Source: Vibrio artabrorum
Lineage (GTDB): Bacteria > Pseudomonadota > Gammaproteobacteria > Enterobacterales > Vibrionaceae
Assembly: GCF_024347295.1 (NCBI RefSeq)
Contig: NZ_AP025458.1
Span: 2,356,001-2,420,000, forward strand
Reading direction: 5' to 3'
DNA length: 64,000 bases
Each line of letters begins with the position of its first letter. Position 1 is the first letter of the stretch. The translations under genes and the position numbers were made by a program. The notes under the pieces were generated by a model. The model worked only from the letters and a program-made list of their open reading frames with translations. It was not told where the DNA came from and ran no database searches. Positions 36,518 through 44,536 of the stretch are shown piece after piece.

Positions 36518-37028
36518 TCATTACCTCACTTTGTGTGTCTGGGGATTGTACTCCCTTCTGCACAAAATCAGCTAATTGATTTAACAAAGTTTTCATAGGC
36601 TTTGGCAATAAATCCAAATCGACGCTATCCATCAAGTTTTTAACCTCTAATCCGAGCTCGGTATCGCCCTCAATAGAAAGTCGACGTTGAAAGAACATCG
36701 TATCAGGATCCTCTTTACGTCCTGCAATAAGCACAAGGTCATTAAGATTACCACTAAAGCTTACATCCTCAACAACCTCTTTATCAGCGACAACCAGTTG
36801 CTCATTTTTATAGCTAATACACCAACTTAAGCTCATATCTTTTATTGAGACTTTCAACCACTTGCCTTCTAAAAACTCAAAATCACCATCTTCTAAAGCC
36901 TCTTTAAAAACATTATTCAATGCTTCTAACAAGGCTTTTTTTTGTACTTTTTTAGGCAATAATTGGACTGGAGATCGCAAAATTGATGCGGCATTTTGAA
37001 CTAGTTGAGTGCGAATCTTGTTTATCAC
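36501..37028 (-). CDS. ubiT: UbiT, SCP2-domain protein of O2-independent ubiquinone synthesis
   Basis: 175 residues. The SCP2 lipid-binding domain shows EFLEGKWLKVSIKDMSLSW, RKEDPDTMFFQRRLSIEGD and TELGLEVKNLMD, close to E. coli YhbT/UbiT. I chose a GTG start at 37028: it aligns with the E. coli start (GTG ATA AAC AAG reading MINKIRTQL) and has GGA 8 nt upstream, while the in-frame ATG pair at 37070/37067 has no ribosome site. UbiT carries the hydrophobic ubiquinone intermediates and works with UbiU and UbiV, which lie 2.5 kb away on the other strand. Confidence 0.88.
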   Translation of the reverse strand: MINKIRTQLVQNAASILRSPVQLLPKKVQKKALLEALNNVFKEALEDGDFEFLEGKWLKVSIKDMSLSWCISYKNEQLVVADKEVVEDVSFSGNLNDLVLIAGRKEDPDTMFFQRRLSIEGDTELGLEVKNLMDSVDLDLLPKPMKTLLNQLADFVQKGVQSPDTQSEVMNAYSN

Positions 37029-37281
37029 GTGACTTATCCGTAACTTTGTCAATAATATAGAAGGCATCATAAATGATGTTAAGAACTCCGTTACTGTTGT
37101 GTGTCAAATTTGCACCTCTTTGATACCCGGCCTTGGATACCCTAAAATCGCCGTTATAGTAACTGAGTGAACAAAAAACACAGCGTACAGCTGCACTCAC
37201 AAGGTAAATAATGATTACACTAAAACCTAATCAGCATTTAACATTTGTGAATATTTACGTTATTGGAGAATTGGTAGTACT

Positions 37282-39324
37282 TTGATGCCTCCCCAGCAAT
37301 TACAACATTGGTTTACTCAGTTAACTGCAAACAGCCCGTTCTTTTTTGCAGTTCTTGATGCTCAACACAATTACTTGATGGTGAATGAGCGTTACTGTGA
37401 CATTGCTGGTTTGAGCAAAACTGAACTTGTCGGCATGAATGATCGCCAAACATTAGGTGAGCAATTCTACCAACACCTCAAACCTTATTACGAACGTGCG
37501 TTCAATGGTGAAACGATTGAAGCCGAAGTGACACTCAACGAGACGAACCTCGATACCAGCCTTCATTTCAGTCTTTCTCCACTGATGAATGACTCCCAAA
37601 CGGACTACATTGTTTTTCATGCCTTCGACACATCAGAAAACCAAGTACTAGTTCGTTCTTTAGAAGAATCCGAAACGAAATTCCACAAACTATCCCACTT
37701 GCTCCCAGACGGTTTACTGTTAGTTGAAAGTGACTACATTATGTCATCCAACCCAGCGGCTGCACGTCTGCTTGGCTTTAACTCCACAACCGAGTTGATC
37801 GGCGAAGAGTTAGGGCGCTTATTTATCGACGAACAAACCAAAACAGTCTTCAACAATGACATCAGTTCTATTATTTCGGAGTCTGGTTTAGTTTGCTTAA
37901 CGGGTGCCCGATGCGGCTTTGAACGTAAGGTTCAACTTAACATCGACTCCACTGCCGTCTTAGGGAGCAACACCCAACTGGTTCTGATCCAAGATGCACA
38001 AGACACCGCAAAGCAGTATTCATCCGCAAACTGTGAAGATGTCTACATTGACGCGCTGACCAAACTCTATAACCGGGTAGGGTTTACCAAGCGCCTTGAG
38101 CAGTTTATCCATAATGACACACCTCTGGTCATGCTCTATTTAGACATTGATAACTTCAAGAATATCAATGACTCACTTGGTCATCACATCGGCGATAAAG
38201 TCATTAAGGAGGTCGCTTCACGCTTAAAACGCTTGTTGCCCCGCCAAGCGGTCGTAGGGCATTTAGGCGGAGATGAATTTGGAATTATTCTTCCAGACCC
38301 CGAACATCCACGAACACCTGAGATGCTCTCTGAAAAAATAATTGCTCTCATCAATCAACCCTTCGATCTTCACCACTTTAGTAAACGCTTAGCCTGCTCG
38401 ATCGGCAGTGTGCTCTACCCACAAGATGGAGTAGACGCACGTATCTTGTTGCAAAATGCCGATACCGCAATGTATGAAGCTAAAGATCGGGGTCGCAACC
38501 GCCTGATTAAGTTCAACGAGCAGATGAACAAAGAAGCACGTATGCGTCTGTGGCTTGAAATCGAGTTACAAAAAGCGCTGCAACAGAATGGGCTCGAAGT
38601 TTGGTATCAGCCAAAGGTCAACGCGCGTGACTTCACTATCAACGGCGCTGAGGCTCTAGTACGTTGGAAGCACCCTGTTGAAGGCTATATCAGTCCAGCA
38701 GCATTCATCCCAGTAGCGGAGCGAGCGGGTCTTATCGAGCAGCTTGGTCGTGTCGTGATGCGTGAAGTCTTTACTACGGTTAAGCGCTGGAAGATGCAAG
38801 GTATCTTGCCCGGTAGAGTTGCGATTAACTTGTCTCCAGAACAATTTGGCAACCCAAAACTGATTGATTACGTAGAGAAGCTGGTACGCTCTACAGAGTT
38901 AGATCCCAGTGCGATTACATTTGAGTTAACAGAAAGTGCGGTCATGAGCGATAGTGAGCACACACTGCAAATGCTGAATGCAATTAAGAGACTTGGCTTC
39001 GCGTTATCCATCGACGATTTTGGAACCGGTTATTCATCACTCTCTTATCTGGCTCGTTTCCCAATTGATGAGCTCAAGATTGATCGTGCTTTTATTTCTG
39101 ATATCGATACGCTACCAAAACAGATCACTGTCATTGAAAACATCATCAATCTAGGAAAATCTCTCGATTTAACCGTAGTGGCTGAAGGTGTCGAAACCAG
39201 TGAGCAAGCGACTCTATTGTCTAATCTCAACTGCAGTTCAATTCAAGGCTTCCATTTCTATCGTCCTCAGCCAAAACAAGATGTTGAAGAGTTGTTCGCC
39301 CAAAACCGTCGTCATAAGAACTGA
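37282..39324 (+). CDS. PAS-PAS-GGDEF-EAL c-di-GMP protein
   Basis: 680 residues with no membrane segment. Two PAS-like sensor regions (about 10-120 and 125-235) are followed by a GGDEF domain with intact GGDEF at 329-333 and an EAL domain with intact EAL at 457-459, plus the catalytic segments ELTESAVM, DDFGTGYSSL and EGVET. No RxxD inhibitory site is visible before GGDEF. Both making and breaking of c-di-GMP are possible from the motifs. It sits between the divergent ubiT and the ubiUV genes, so a redox- or oxygen-sensing PAS is a reasonable guess but only that. Confidence 0.9.
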   Translation: MMPPQQLQHWFTQLTANSPFFFAVLDAQHNYLMVNERYCDIAGLSKTELVGMNDRQTLGEQFYQHLKPYYERAFNGETIEAEVTLNETNLDTSLHFSLSPLMNDSQTDYIVFHAFDTSENQVLVRSLEESETKFHKLSHLLPDGLLLVESDYIMSSNPAAARLLGFNSTTELIGEELGRLFIDEQTKTVFNNDISSIISESGLVCLTGARCGFERKVQLNIDSTAVLGSNTQLVLIQDAQDTAKQYSSANCEDVYIDALTKLYNRVGFTKRLEQFIHNDTPLVMLYLDIDNFKNINDSLGHHIGDKVIKEVASRLKRLLPRQAVVGHLGGDEFGIILPDPEHPRTPEMLSEKIIALINQPFDLHHFSKRLACSIGSVLYPQDGVDARILLQNADTAMYEAKDRGRNRLIKFNEQMNKEARMRLWLEIELQKALQQNGLEVWYQPKVNARDFTINGAEALVRWKHPVEGYISPAAFIPVAERAGLIEQLGRVVMREVFTTVKRWKMQGILPGRVAINLSPEQFGNPKLIDYVEKLVRSTELDPSAITFELTESAVMSDSEHTLQMLNAIKRLGFALSIDDFGTGYSSLSYLARFPIDELKIDRAFISDIDTLPKQITVIENIINLGKSLDLTVVAEGVETSEQATLLSNLNCSSIQGFHFYRPQPKQDVEELFAQNRRHKN

Positions 39325-39420
39325 TTAGATGTTTCGCACACAGCCCCATTCTTCAATCAAAGCCGCACACAAACCAGCGCGAGTCAGTCGCTCAAGTGGA
39401 GTAAAAGCAGATTTATCCAT
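39325..39420 (-). CDS. Possible 31-residue ORF
   Basis: An open frame MDKSAFTPLERLTRAGLCAA, 31 residues long, ends exactly against the stop codon of the PAS-GGDEF-EAL gene on the other strand. AGG lies 5 nt before its ATG. It resembles no family I know. It may be a real small protein, a remnant of a larger gene, or chance. Confidence 0.3.
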   Translation of the reverse strand: MDKSAFTPLERLTRAGLCAALIEEWGCVRNI

Positions 39421-39503
39421 CTAAACCTGCCTTACATCAATTCTGTCATTCATAATTCTTCATAAAATGCTCGCTTCAACTTAATACTACTGGTAGTGAG
39501 CAA

Positions 39504-40517
39504 ATGGAACTCTTATGCCCAGCGGGTAACTTACCTGCTTTGAAAACCGCTATTGATTGCGGTGCGGATGCTGTCTATATCGGATTCAAAGACGATACCA
39601 ATGCCAGACACTTTGCAGGCCTTAACTTTGCGGGTAAGAAGCTCGATCGTGCTGTGCAATATGTGCATGACCACAACAAGAAAATTCATGTCGCCCTCAA
39701 TACATTTGCTCACCCAAATGGCTTCAACCGTTGGACTAATGCCGTAGACAACGCCGCCGCACTGGGTGTTGATGCGCTGATCATTGCAGACATCGCAGTG
39801 CTTGAGTACGCAGCAAATAAGTACCCAGATCTAGAACTACACCTATCAGTACAAGCATCTGCGACCAATGCAGCGGCTATCGACTTCTACCATAAAAACT
39901 TCAACGTTAAGCGTGTCGTACTGCCACGTGTGTTGTCGATTCATCAGGTCAAACAGCTTTCTCGTAATATCACTTCTGACGTTGACCTTGAAGTATTCGC
40001 TTTTGGTAGTTTATGCATCATGGCAGAAGGCCGTTGTTACCTCTCTTCATACATGACAGGTGAATCACCCAATACCGTTGGTGCTTGTTCTCCGGCGAAA
40101 TACGTTCGCTGGCAAGAAACAGAAACCGGCTTAGAGTCTCGCTTGAACGAGATCCTTATCGATAAGTACGAAGCAGGTGAGAACGCAGGTTACCCAACGC
40201 TATGTAAAGGCCGCTTTGAAGCAGAGATCGATGGTGAGCGTAAGCGCTATCACGCACTTGAAGAGCCAACTAGCCTCAACACGCTATCCATGTTGCCAGA
40301 GCTTTTCGCGGCGAATGTGGCCTCGGTAAAAATTGAAGGCCGCCAACGCAGCCCTGCTTATGTTGAACAAGTCACTCGTACTTGGCGCGCAGCTATCGAC
40401 CGCTACTTAGCGAACCCAGAACAATACCAAGTGGAACAAGCTTGGAATGCGACACTGGCCAATGTATCGGAAGGTACACAAACCACGCTTGGTGCTTACC
40501 ACCGTAAATGGCAATAG
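39504..40517 (+). CDS. ubiU: UbiU, 4Fe-4S subunit of O2-independent ubiquinone hydroxylation
   Basis: 337 residues of the U32 peptidase-like family. It starts MELLCPAGNLPALKTAIDCG. The four cysteines expected to bind the 4Fe-4S cluster are present: Cys171 and Cys178 in GSLCIMAEGRCYLSS, Cys195 in GACSPAKY and Cys234 in YPTLCKGRF, with the same spacing as E. coli UbiU. UbiU and UbiV form the complex that hydroxylates ubiquinone precursors without oxygen. It is followed 18 nt later by ubiV. Confidence 0.94.
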   Translation: MELLCPAGNLPALKTAIDCGADAVYIGFKDDTNARHFAGLNFAGKKLDRAVQYVHDHNKKIHVALNTFAHPNGFNRWTNAVDNAAALGVDALIIADIAVLEYAANKYPDLELHLSVQASATNAAAIDFYHKNFNVKRVVLPRVLSIHQVKQLSRNITSDVDLEVFAFGSLCIMAEGRCYLSSYMTGESPNTVGACSPAKYVRWQETETGLESRLNEILIDKYEAGENAGYPTLCKGRFEAEIDGERKRYHALEEPTSLNTLSMLPELFAANVASVKIEGRQRSPAYVEQVTRTWRAAIDRYLANPEQYQVEQAWNATLANVSEGTQTTLGAYHRKWQ

Positions 40518-40535
40518 CGCCAAATGGAGAACTCA

Positions 40536-41414
40536 ATGAAATACGCATTAGGCCCGCTACTGTATTTTTGGCCAAAACAAGACGTTGAAAGCTTCTATGA
40601 GCAAGCGAAATCAAGCTCTGCCGATATCATCTACCTAGGTGAAGCGGTATGTTCAAAGCGTCGCGAAATGAAAGCGCAACACTGGATGGACATTGCCAAA
40701 GAGTTGTCTGCTTCAGGTAAGCAAGTCGTCCTCTCGACCATGGCATTACTCGAAGCGCCAAGCGAAGTCAATATCATGAAGAAGTACATCGACAATGGTG
40801 ACTTTGCGATCGAAGCCAATGATGTCTCTGCCATTCAACTCGCCAGCGAAAGCAAAGTACCTTTCGTCGTTGGCCCTGCGGTAAACACTTACAACGCACG
40901 CACGCTGAACCTGTTTTTGAAACAGGGTATGACGCGTTGGTGTATGCCCGTTGAGCTTTCTCGCGAATGGCTAAGCAACGTAATGACGCAGTGTGAAGAG
41001 CTGAACATCCGCAATAAATTCGAAGTTGAAGTGTTTAGCCACGGTTACCTGCCACTGGCTTACTCGGCACGCTGCTTTACCGCTCGTGCTGAAAATAAAG
41101 CCAAAGACGATTGCGAAACCTGCTGTATCAAGTATCCAACCGGGCTACAAGTAGAAAGCCAAGAAGGCCAATCAGTCTTCAACCTTAATGGTATCCAGAC
41201 GCAATCAGGCTACTGCTACAACCTAGTCAATGATTTACCGAACATGCACGATTTGGTTGATGTGGTTCGTTTAAGCCCACTCGGTATTGACACCTTCTCT
41301 GAAATCAATAACTTCAGAGCGAACGAGCAAGGTCAAAAACCGATGAAGATTGAAAGCCGTCAATGCAATGGCTACTGGCATCAACTTGCAGGTTTAGACG
41401 TTAAGAACATCTAG
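40536..41414 (+). CDS. ubiV: UbiV, partner of UbiU
   Basis: 292 residues from ATG 40536 (MKYALGPLLYFWPK), with GGAG 7 nt upstream. The cluster cysteines Cys39, Cys180, Cys193 and Cys197 (GEAVCSKRR, SARCFTARAE, DDCETCCIKY) are at the positions known for E. coli UbiV. It forms the heterodimer with UbiU and acts with UbiT under anaerobic conditions. Confidence 0.94.
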   Translation: MKYALGPLLYFWPKQDVESFYEQAKSSSADIIYLGEAVCSKRREMKAQHWMDIAKELSASGKQVVLSTMALLEAPSEVNIMKKYIDNGDFAIEANDVSAIQLASESKVPFVVGPAVNTYNARTLNLFLKQGMTRWCMPVELSREWLSNVMTQCEELNIRNKFEVEVFSHGYLPLAYSARCFTARAENKAKDDCETCCIKYPTGLQVESQEGQSVFNLNGIQTQSGYCYNLVNDLPNMHDLVDVVRLSPLGIDTFSEINNFRANEQGQKPMKIESRQCNGYWHQLAGLDVKNI

Positions 41415-41447
41415 TTCCTCGTATTAGACTAACCAGCAACAGACACC

Positions 41448-41477
41448 AAAAAGGTCTAGCATTCGCTAGACCTTTTT
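41448..41477. terminator. Bidirectional terminator between ubiV and the MATE gene
   Basis: Perfect 13-bp stem (41448-41460 with 41465-41477), loop ATTC, with A-run and T-run on the two sides. Confidence 0.92.
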
Positions 41478-41499
41478 AATTCGACTTAAGAAACACGAC

Positions 41500-42837
41500 C
41501 TATACCGTTGCGGTCTCCATCGCTGAGGCATCGAGCTTCTTTAGGTCTTTGTAAAGCATCACCATCACGACCACACTGAGCGCGATGTTAGACAGTGGGT
41601 ACGCAATCCAGATCCCCGGCACACCGTACAGCTTAGGCATAATGTACAAGAAAGGTAACTGGATAAGCATATTGCCTATCGTGACAAACATCGCCTTGCT
41701 GCCCTTATTCACCGCCTGATAGTAAGCACCCGCTACCACCAAGAAGCCATCAAGCGCCAAGGCAAACATGTGCAGTCGAATCCCCAACACGGTGTACTCA
41801 ACCAACTGAGGTTCATCCGAGTTAAATACTGACACAAACTCACGAGGGAACGCGTTCAGAAGCAGTACAAACGCCACACCAATCAATACTGAACTCATCA
41901 TCGCAATTTTAAGTAACTTACGAATATTCGCTTGATTACGCGCACCATGGTTATAGCTCACTAAAGGTTGCATACCGTTAGCGATACCTTCCGCCGTGAG
42001 ATAATAAACTGTCACGATGTAGCCCAAAATCGCGTAAGCGCCGATCATCAACTGGTCGCCATATTGAGCAAACAAGGCATTGTGCAACGCCACCATCATC
42101 GAACCATAAGCGTACATAAAGAAGCTTGATGTACCAATGGCGAAGATTTGTGGAATCACATCCAGCTTCAATCTCAACTCATTCCAACGTAAACGTAGGT
42201 TTGCTCGACGTGAGAAGAAGTAAGCCAAGCCAAGGCCCGTTACCACAAACTGAGCAATCGCTGTTGCTAATGCCGCGCCCGTCAACTCCCAACCATAAAG
42301 AGCGATAAACAGGTAATCGAGTGCAATGTTAATCACTGCACCAACGATCATCAGTATCGTCGCTAAGTTAGGGCTGTCATCGTTACGCAGTAGAAACGGC
42401 ATCGCGATCGAGCCAAGCGTGAAGACACTGGCACCAATTAAGATATGTAAGTATTGCAGGCCAAGTTCATACACCCGCCCTTCAGCACCCTGCCAAAGTA
42501 AAAATTGATCAGCAAACAAAAACAGTATGGCTGAAACAATCGGCGTTATCGCCAACAATAAGGTGAGGCCGGTAGCTAAGATCTGTTTAGCACCTTGAGT
42601 ATCTTTTTCACCTTGGCGAATCGAGACAAGCGCACCCGTCCCTACCCCAACCAACATACCAACACCAAGAATCGAACCAATCACAGGCCACGCCACATTA
42701 ATGCCGGCAAGACCATCAGCCCCCACATAGCGACCAATGAAGATGCCATCCACCACTTGGTACAGTCCATTAACCAACATGGCCGCTACGGTAGGAATAG
42801 TGTATCGCCAAAATTGGCGACTAATTGAGTTACTCAT
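41500..42837 (-). CDS. MATE-family efflux transporter
   Basis: 445 residues with about 12 membrane segments in two homologous halves, each beginning with a MATE signature (YQVVDGIFIGRYVGADGLAG near residue 25; GIANGMQPLVSYNHGARN near 285). It should be a Na+- or H+-driven exporter of cationic drugs or metabolites in the inner membrane. It lies downstream of a MarR regulator in the same direction, with an operator-like palindrome 58 nt before its start, so drug-responsive control is likely. Substrate not known. Confidence 0.92.
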   Translation of the reverse strand: MSNSISRQFWRYTIPTVAAMLVNGLYQVVDGIFIGRYVGADGLAGINVAWPVIGSILGVGMLVGVGTGALVSIRQGEKDTQGAKQILATGLTLLLAITPIVSAILFLFADQFLLWQGAEGRVYELGLQYLHILIGASVFTLGSIAMPFLLRNDDSPNLATILMIVGAVINIALDYLFIALYGWELTGAALATAIAQFVVTGLGLAYFFSRRANLRLRWNELRLKLDVIPQIFAIGTSSFFMYAYGSMMVALHNALFAQYGDQLMIGAYAILGYIVTVYYLTAEGIANGMQPLVSYNHGARNQANIRKLLKIAMMSSVLIGVAFVLLLNAFPREFVSVFNSDEPQLVEYTVLGIRLHMFALALDGFLVVAGAYYQAVNKGSKAMFVTIGNMLIQLPFLYIMPKLYGVPGIWIAYPLSNIALSVVVMVMLYKDLKKLDASAMETATV

Positions 42838-42894
42838 CTCTTACTCTACTTTCATTTGTGAGCCACATATCAATGGGATATGACGCTAAAAATC

Positions 42895-42911
42895 AGTTAA
42901 CAAGGCTAACT
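42895..42911. promoter_or_regulatory. MarR-type operator candidate before the MATE gene
   Basis: AGTTAACAAGGCTAACT, an inverted repeat, 15 of 17 bases identical to the site upstream of marR at 43361-43377. It lies in the 89-nt gap between marR and the exporter gene. Confidence 0.7.
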
Positions 42912-42926
42912 AAATATTTAAATTAT

Positions 42927-43334
42927 TTACTTCAAAGCTTTATTTAATAATAGGTTTAACTGCTGAGATTCTTGCTCAGACAAGCGGCTTTCCAGAATTT
43001 GGGCCATCACCTGATAAATTTTGCTCTCTTCTTTCAAACCCACTTCAGCTTTCTGGGTTAAAATGACCAATTTAGAGCGCGCATCTTCCGGCGAGGGTTG
43101 ACGTTCAACGAGTCCTTTTCTCTCCAGTCTTTGAACCATAGTGGTTGCGGAAGGTTTAGTTACCTGCATCTCAACCGCAAGGTCTGTGAGTCGAATAGGC
43201 TCTGGTGCAGCTTGAATGACCTTCAAATAATCGTATTCGTTGAAGCTCAATTGACAGATAGGATCTTCATTAACTTGAGTGCGCCATACCTTAGAGGCGA
43301 AGCGTTCAATCTTTTCTAAATTCTGGTTCAGCAT
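42927..43334 (-). CDS. MarR-family transcriptional regulator
   Basis: 135 residues from ATG 43334 (MLNQNLEKIERFASK), which has a GGTAAG ribosome site; 8 more residues are possible upstream but would overlap the operator region. The winged helix shows LTDLAVEMQVTKPSATTMVQ and the wing RLERKGLVERQPSPEDARS with the conserved DxR. The predicted ligand and the repressor role over the exporter are inferred from gene order and the paired operators. Confidence 0.9.
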   Translation of the reverse strand: MLNQNLEKIERFASKVWRTQVNEDPICQLSFNEYDYLKVIQAAPEPIRLTDLAVEMQVTKPSATTMVQRLERKGLVERQPSPEDARSKLVILTQKAEVGLKEESKIYQVMAQILESRLSEQESQQLNLLLNKALK

Positions 43335-43360
43335 ACTTACCCAATCAAAGCATTGCATTT

Positions 43361-43377
43361 AGTTAGCAAGACTAACT
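43361..43377. promoter_or_regulatory. MarR-type operator candidate before marR
   Basis: AGTTAGCAAGACTAACT, within a slightly longer palindrome TAGTTAG-N5-CTAACTA at 43360-43378. It lies 27 nt before marR and is nearly identical to the site before the exporter gene, as expected for autoregulation plus target control. Confidence 0.75.
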
Positions 43378-43426
43378 ATTCTAATACTGTGTATTTAAAA
43401 AGCAATCGAAATGAAATCGGACATAT

Positions 43427-43453
43427 AAAAAAACCGCTGACAGGCAGCGGTTT
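43427..43453 (-). terminator. Intrinsic terminator after nlpI
   Basis: Perfect 9-bp stem AAACCGCTG/CAGCGGTTT (43431-43439 with 43445-43453), loop ACAGG, T-run in the minus direction. Confidence 0.85.
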
Positions 43454-43474
43454 CTTAAATTTCTAATCTGTCTT

Positions 43475-44413
43475 TTATTTCGCTTTAGCTTCTTCTTCAG
43501 CTTCTGCCTGTTTAGCGGCGGCTAATTTAGACTGCGCCAAATGTTCGGCTTTAAGCGTGCTAAAAATACGACTTAGCTCTAAGAAAGAATAACGATGCTC
43601 AACGTATTCATATACGTTAAACGACAACGCTAGCTTGTACAAAGAGATCGCATTTGCGTAGTCACCATTCATATGGTGGCGCTTAGCAAGGTAGAAGTAT
43701 GTCTCAGTAAGGCGTTGAGCAAGAAGCGTATTATCTCGCGTACCGGCTAGGATCGCTTTAAAGGCTTGCTCTTCAGTAATATCGTCAAGCATGATAGCCA
43801 CTAACACCCATCCCCACTGCTCATCACGGTTCTCATAACGCGCTTGCAAATCAAGCTTGGCTTGCTCTGGCGTGAGTTCATGTTGGATGATGTAAAGCCA
43901 AAGGGCACGAAATGGATCACTCGGATCATCAGCGTAGTGCTTCATCATCTCTTCATTGGCTAAGTCATAACGCTCACCATAATAAAGCGCGATAGCACGG
44001 TTTCTTTCTGCATATGAGTTTGCAGGATCCAGCTCTAACGTAGAATCAAAAGATTCATAAGCGGTATCAAACTCCCCAGCCTGCGTAAAGTAAACACCCA
44101 AAAGATTAAAAATATCAGGTTGAGCAGGGTTCAATGAAAGAGATTGATTGTAGTCGAGACGGGCGAGATCACGTAGGCCAACACTGTCGTAGTAGTTGCC
44201 ACGTTCAAACAGCATCTTAGCTCGAACTTCATCGTTCAAATCTGGACGCAGTAAGAGTTGACTAAGGCGTGCTATCTGAATTTCTTGTTGAACACTCGGT
44301 TGAAGCGGTACCGCCATTGGTGGATAAACCCAACGTGAGGTGTTATCTGATGTTGTCGCACAACCTGTTAGTACAAGCACTAAACACATACTCACGGTTT
44401 GAAACCATTTCAC
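43475..44413 (-). CDS. nlpI: NlpI, TPR lipoprotein adaptor
   Basis: 312 residues. A lipoprotein signal with lipobox VLTGC is followed by tetratricopeptide repeats (LARLDYNQSLSLNPAQPDIF, AYESFDSTLELDPANSYAE). NlpI is an outer-membrane adaptor that hands murein hydrolases to the Prc protease in E. coli. The Ala/Glu/Lys-rich C-terminal tail is an extension beyond the repeats. It lies downstream of pnp as in E. coli. Confidence 0.92.
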   Translation of the reverse strand: MKWFQTVSMCLVLVLTGCATTSDNTSRWVYPPMAVPLQPSVQQEIQIARLSQLLLRPDLNDEVRAKMLFERGNYYDSVGLRDLARLDYNQSLSLNPAQPDIFNLLGVYFTQAGEFDTAYESFDSTLELDPANSYAERNRAIALYYGERYDLANEEMMKHYADDPSDPFRALWLYIIQHELTPEQAKLDLQARYENRDEQWGWVLVAIMLDDITEEQAFKAILAGTRDNTLLAQRLTETYFYLAKRHHMNGDYANAISLYKLALSFNVYEYVEHRYSFLELSRIFSTLKAEHLAQSKLAAAKQAEAEEEAKAK

Positions 44414-44441
44414 AAATAATTACTCCTGTTATGACCGCAAT

Positions 44442-44464
44442 AAAAAAGGGAGCGATATGCTCCC
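44442..44464 (-). terminator. Intrinsic terminator after pnp
   Basis: Stem GGGAGC/GCTCCC (44448-44453 with 44459-44464) with loop GATAT and T-run in the minus direction. It separates pnp from nlpI. Confidence 0.82.
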
Positions 44465-44536
44465 CTTTATAACATGCTTTGTTGCCGATAGGTTAGAAAT
44501 CACTAAAAAGCGATATCACCATCGACACACTGAGAA

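Noticed and set aside
39400..39503. FNR site upstream of ubiU
   Set aside because: An ATCAA half-site is present, but the other half (TTGAT at 4-nt spacing) is not.
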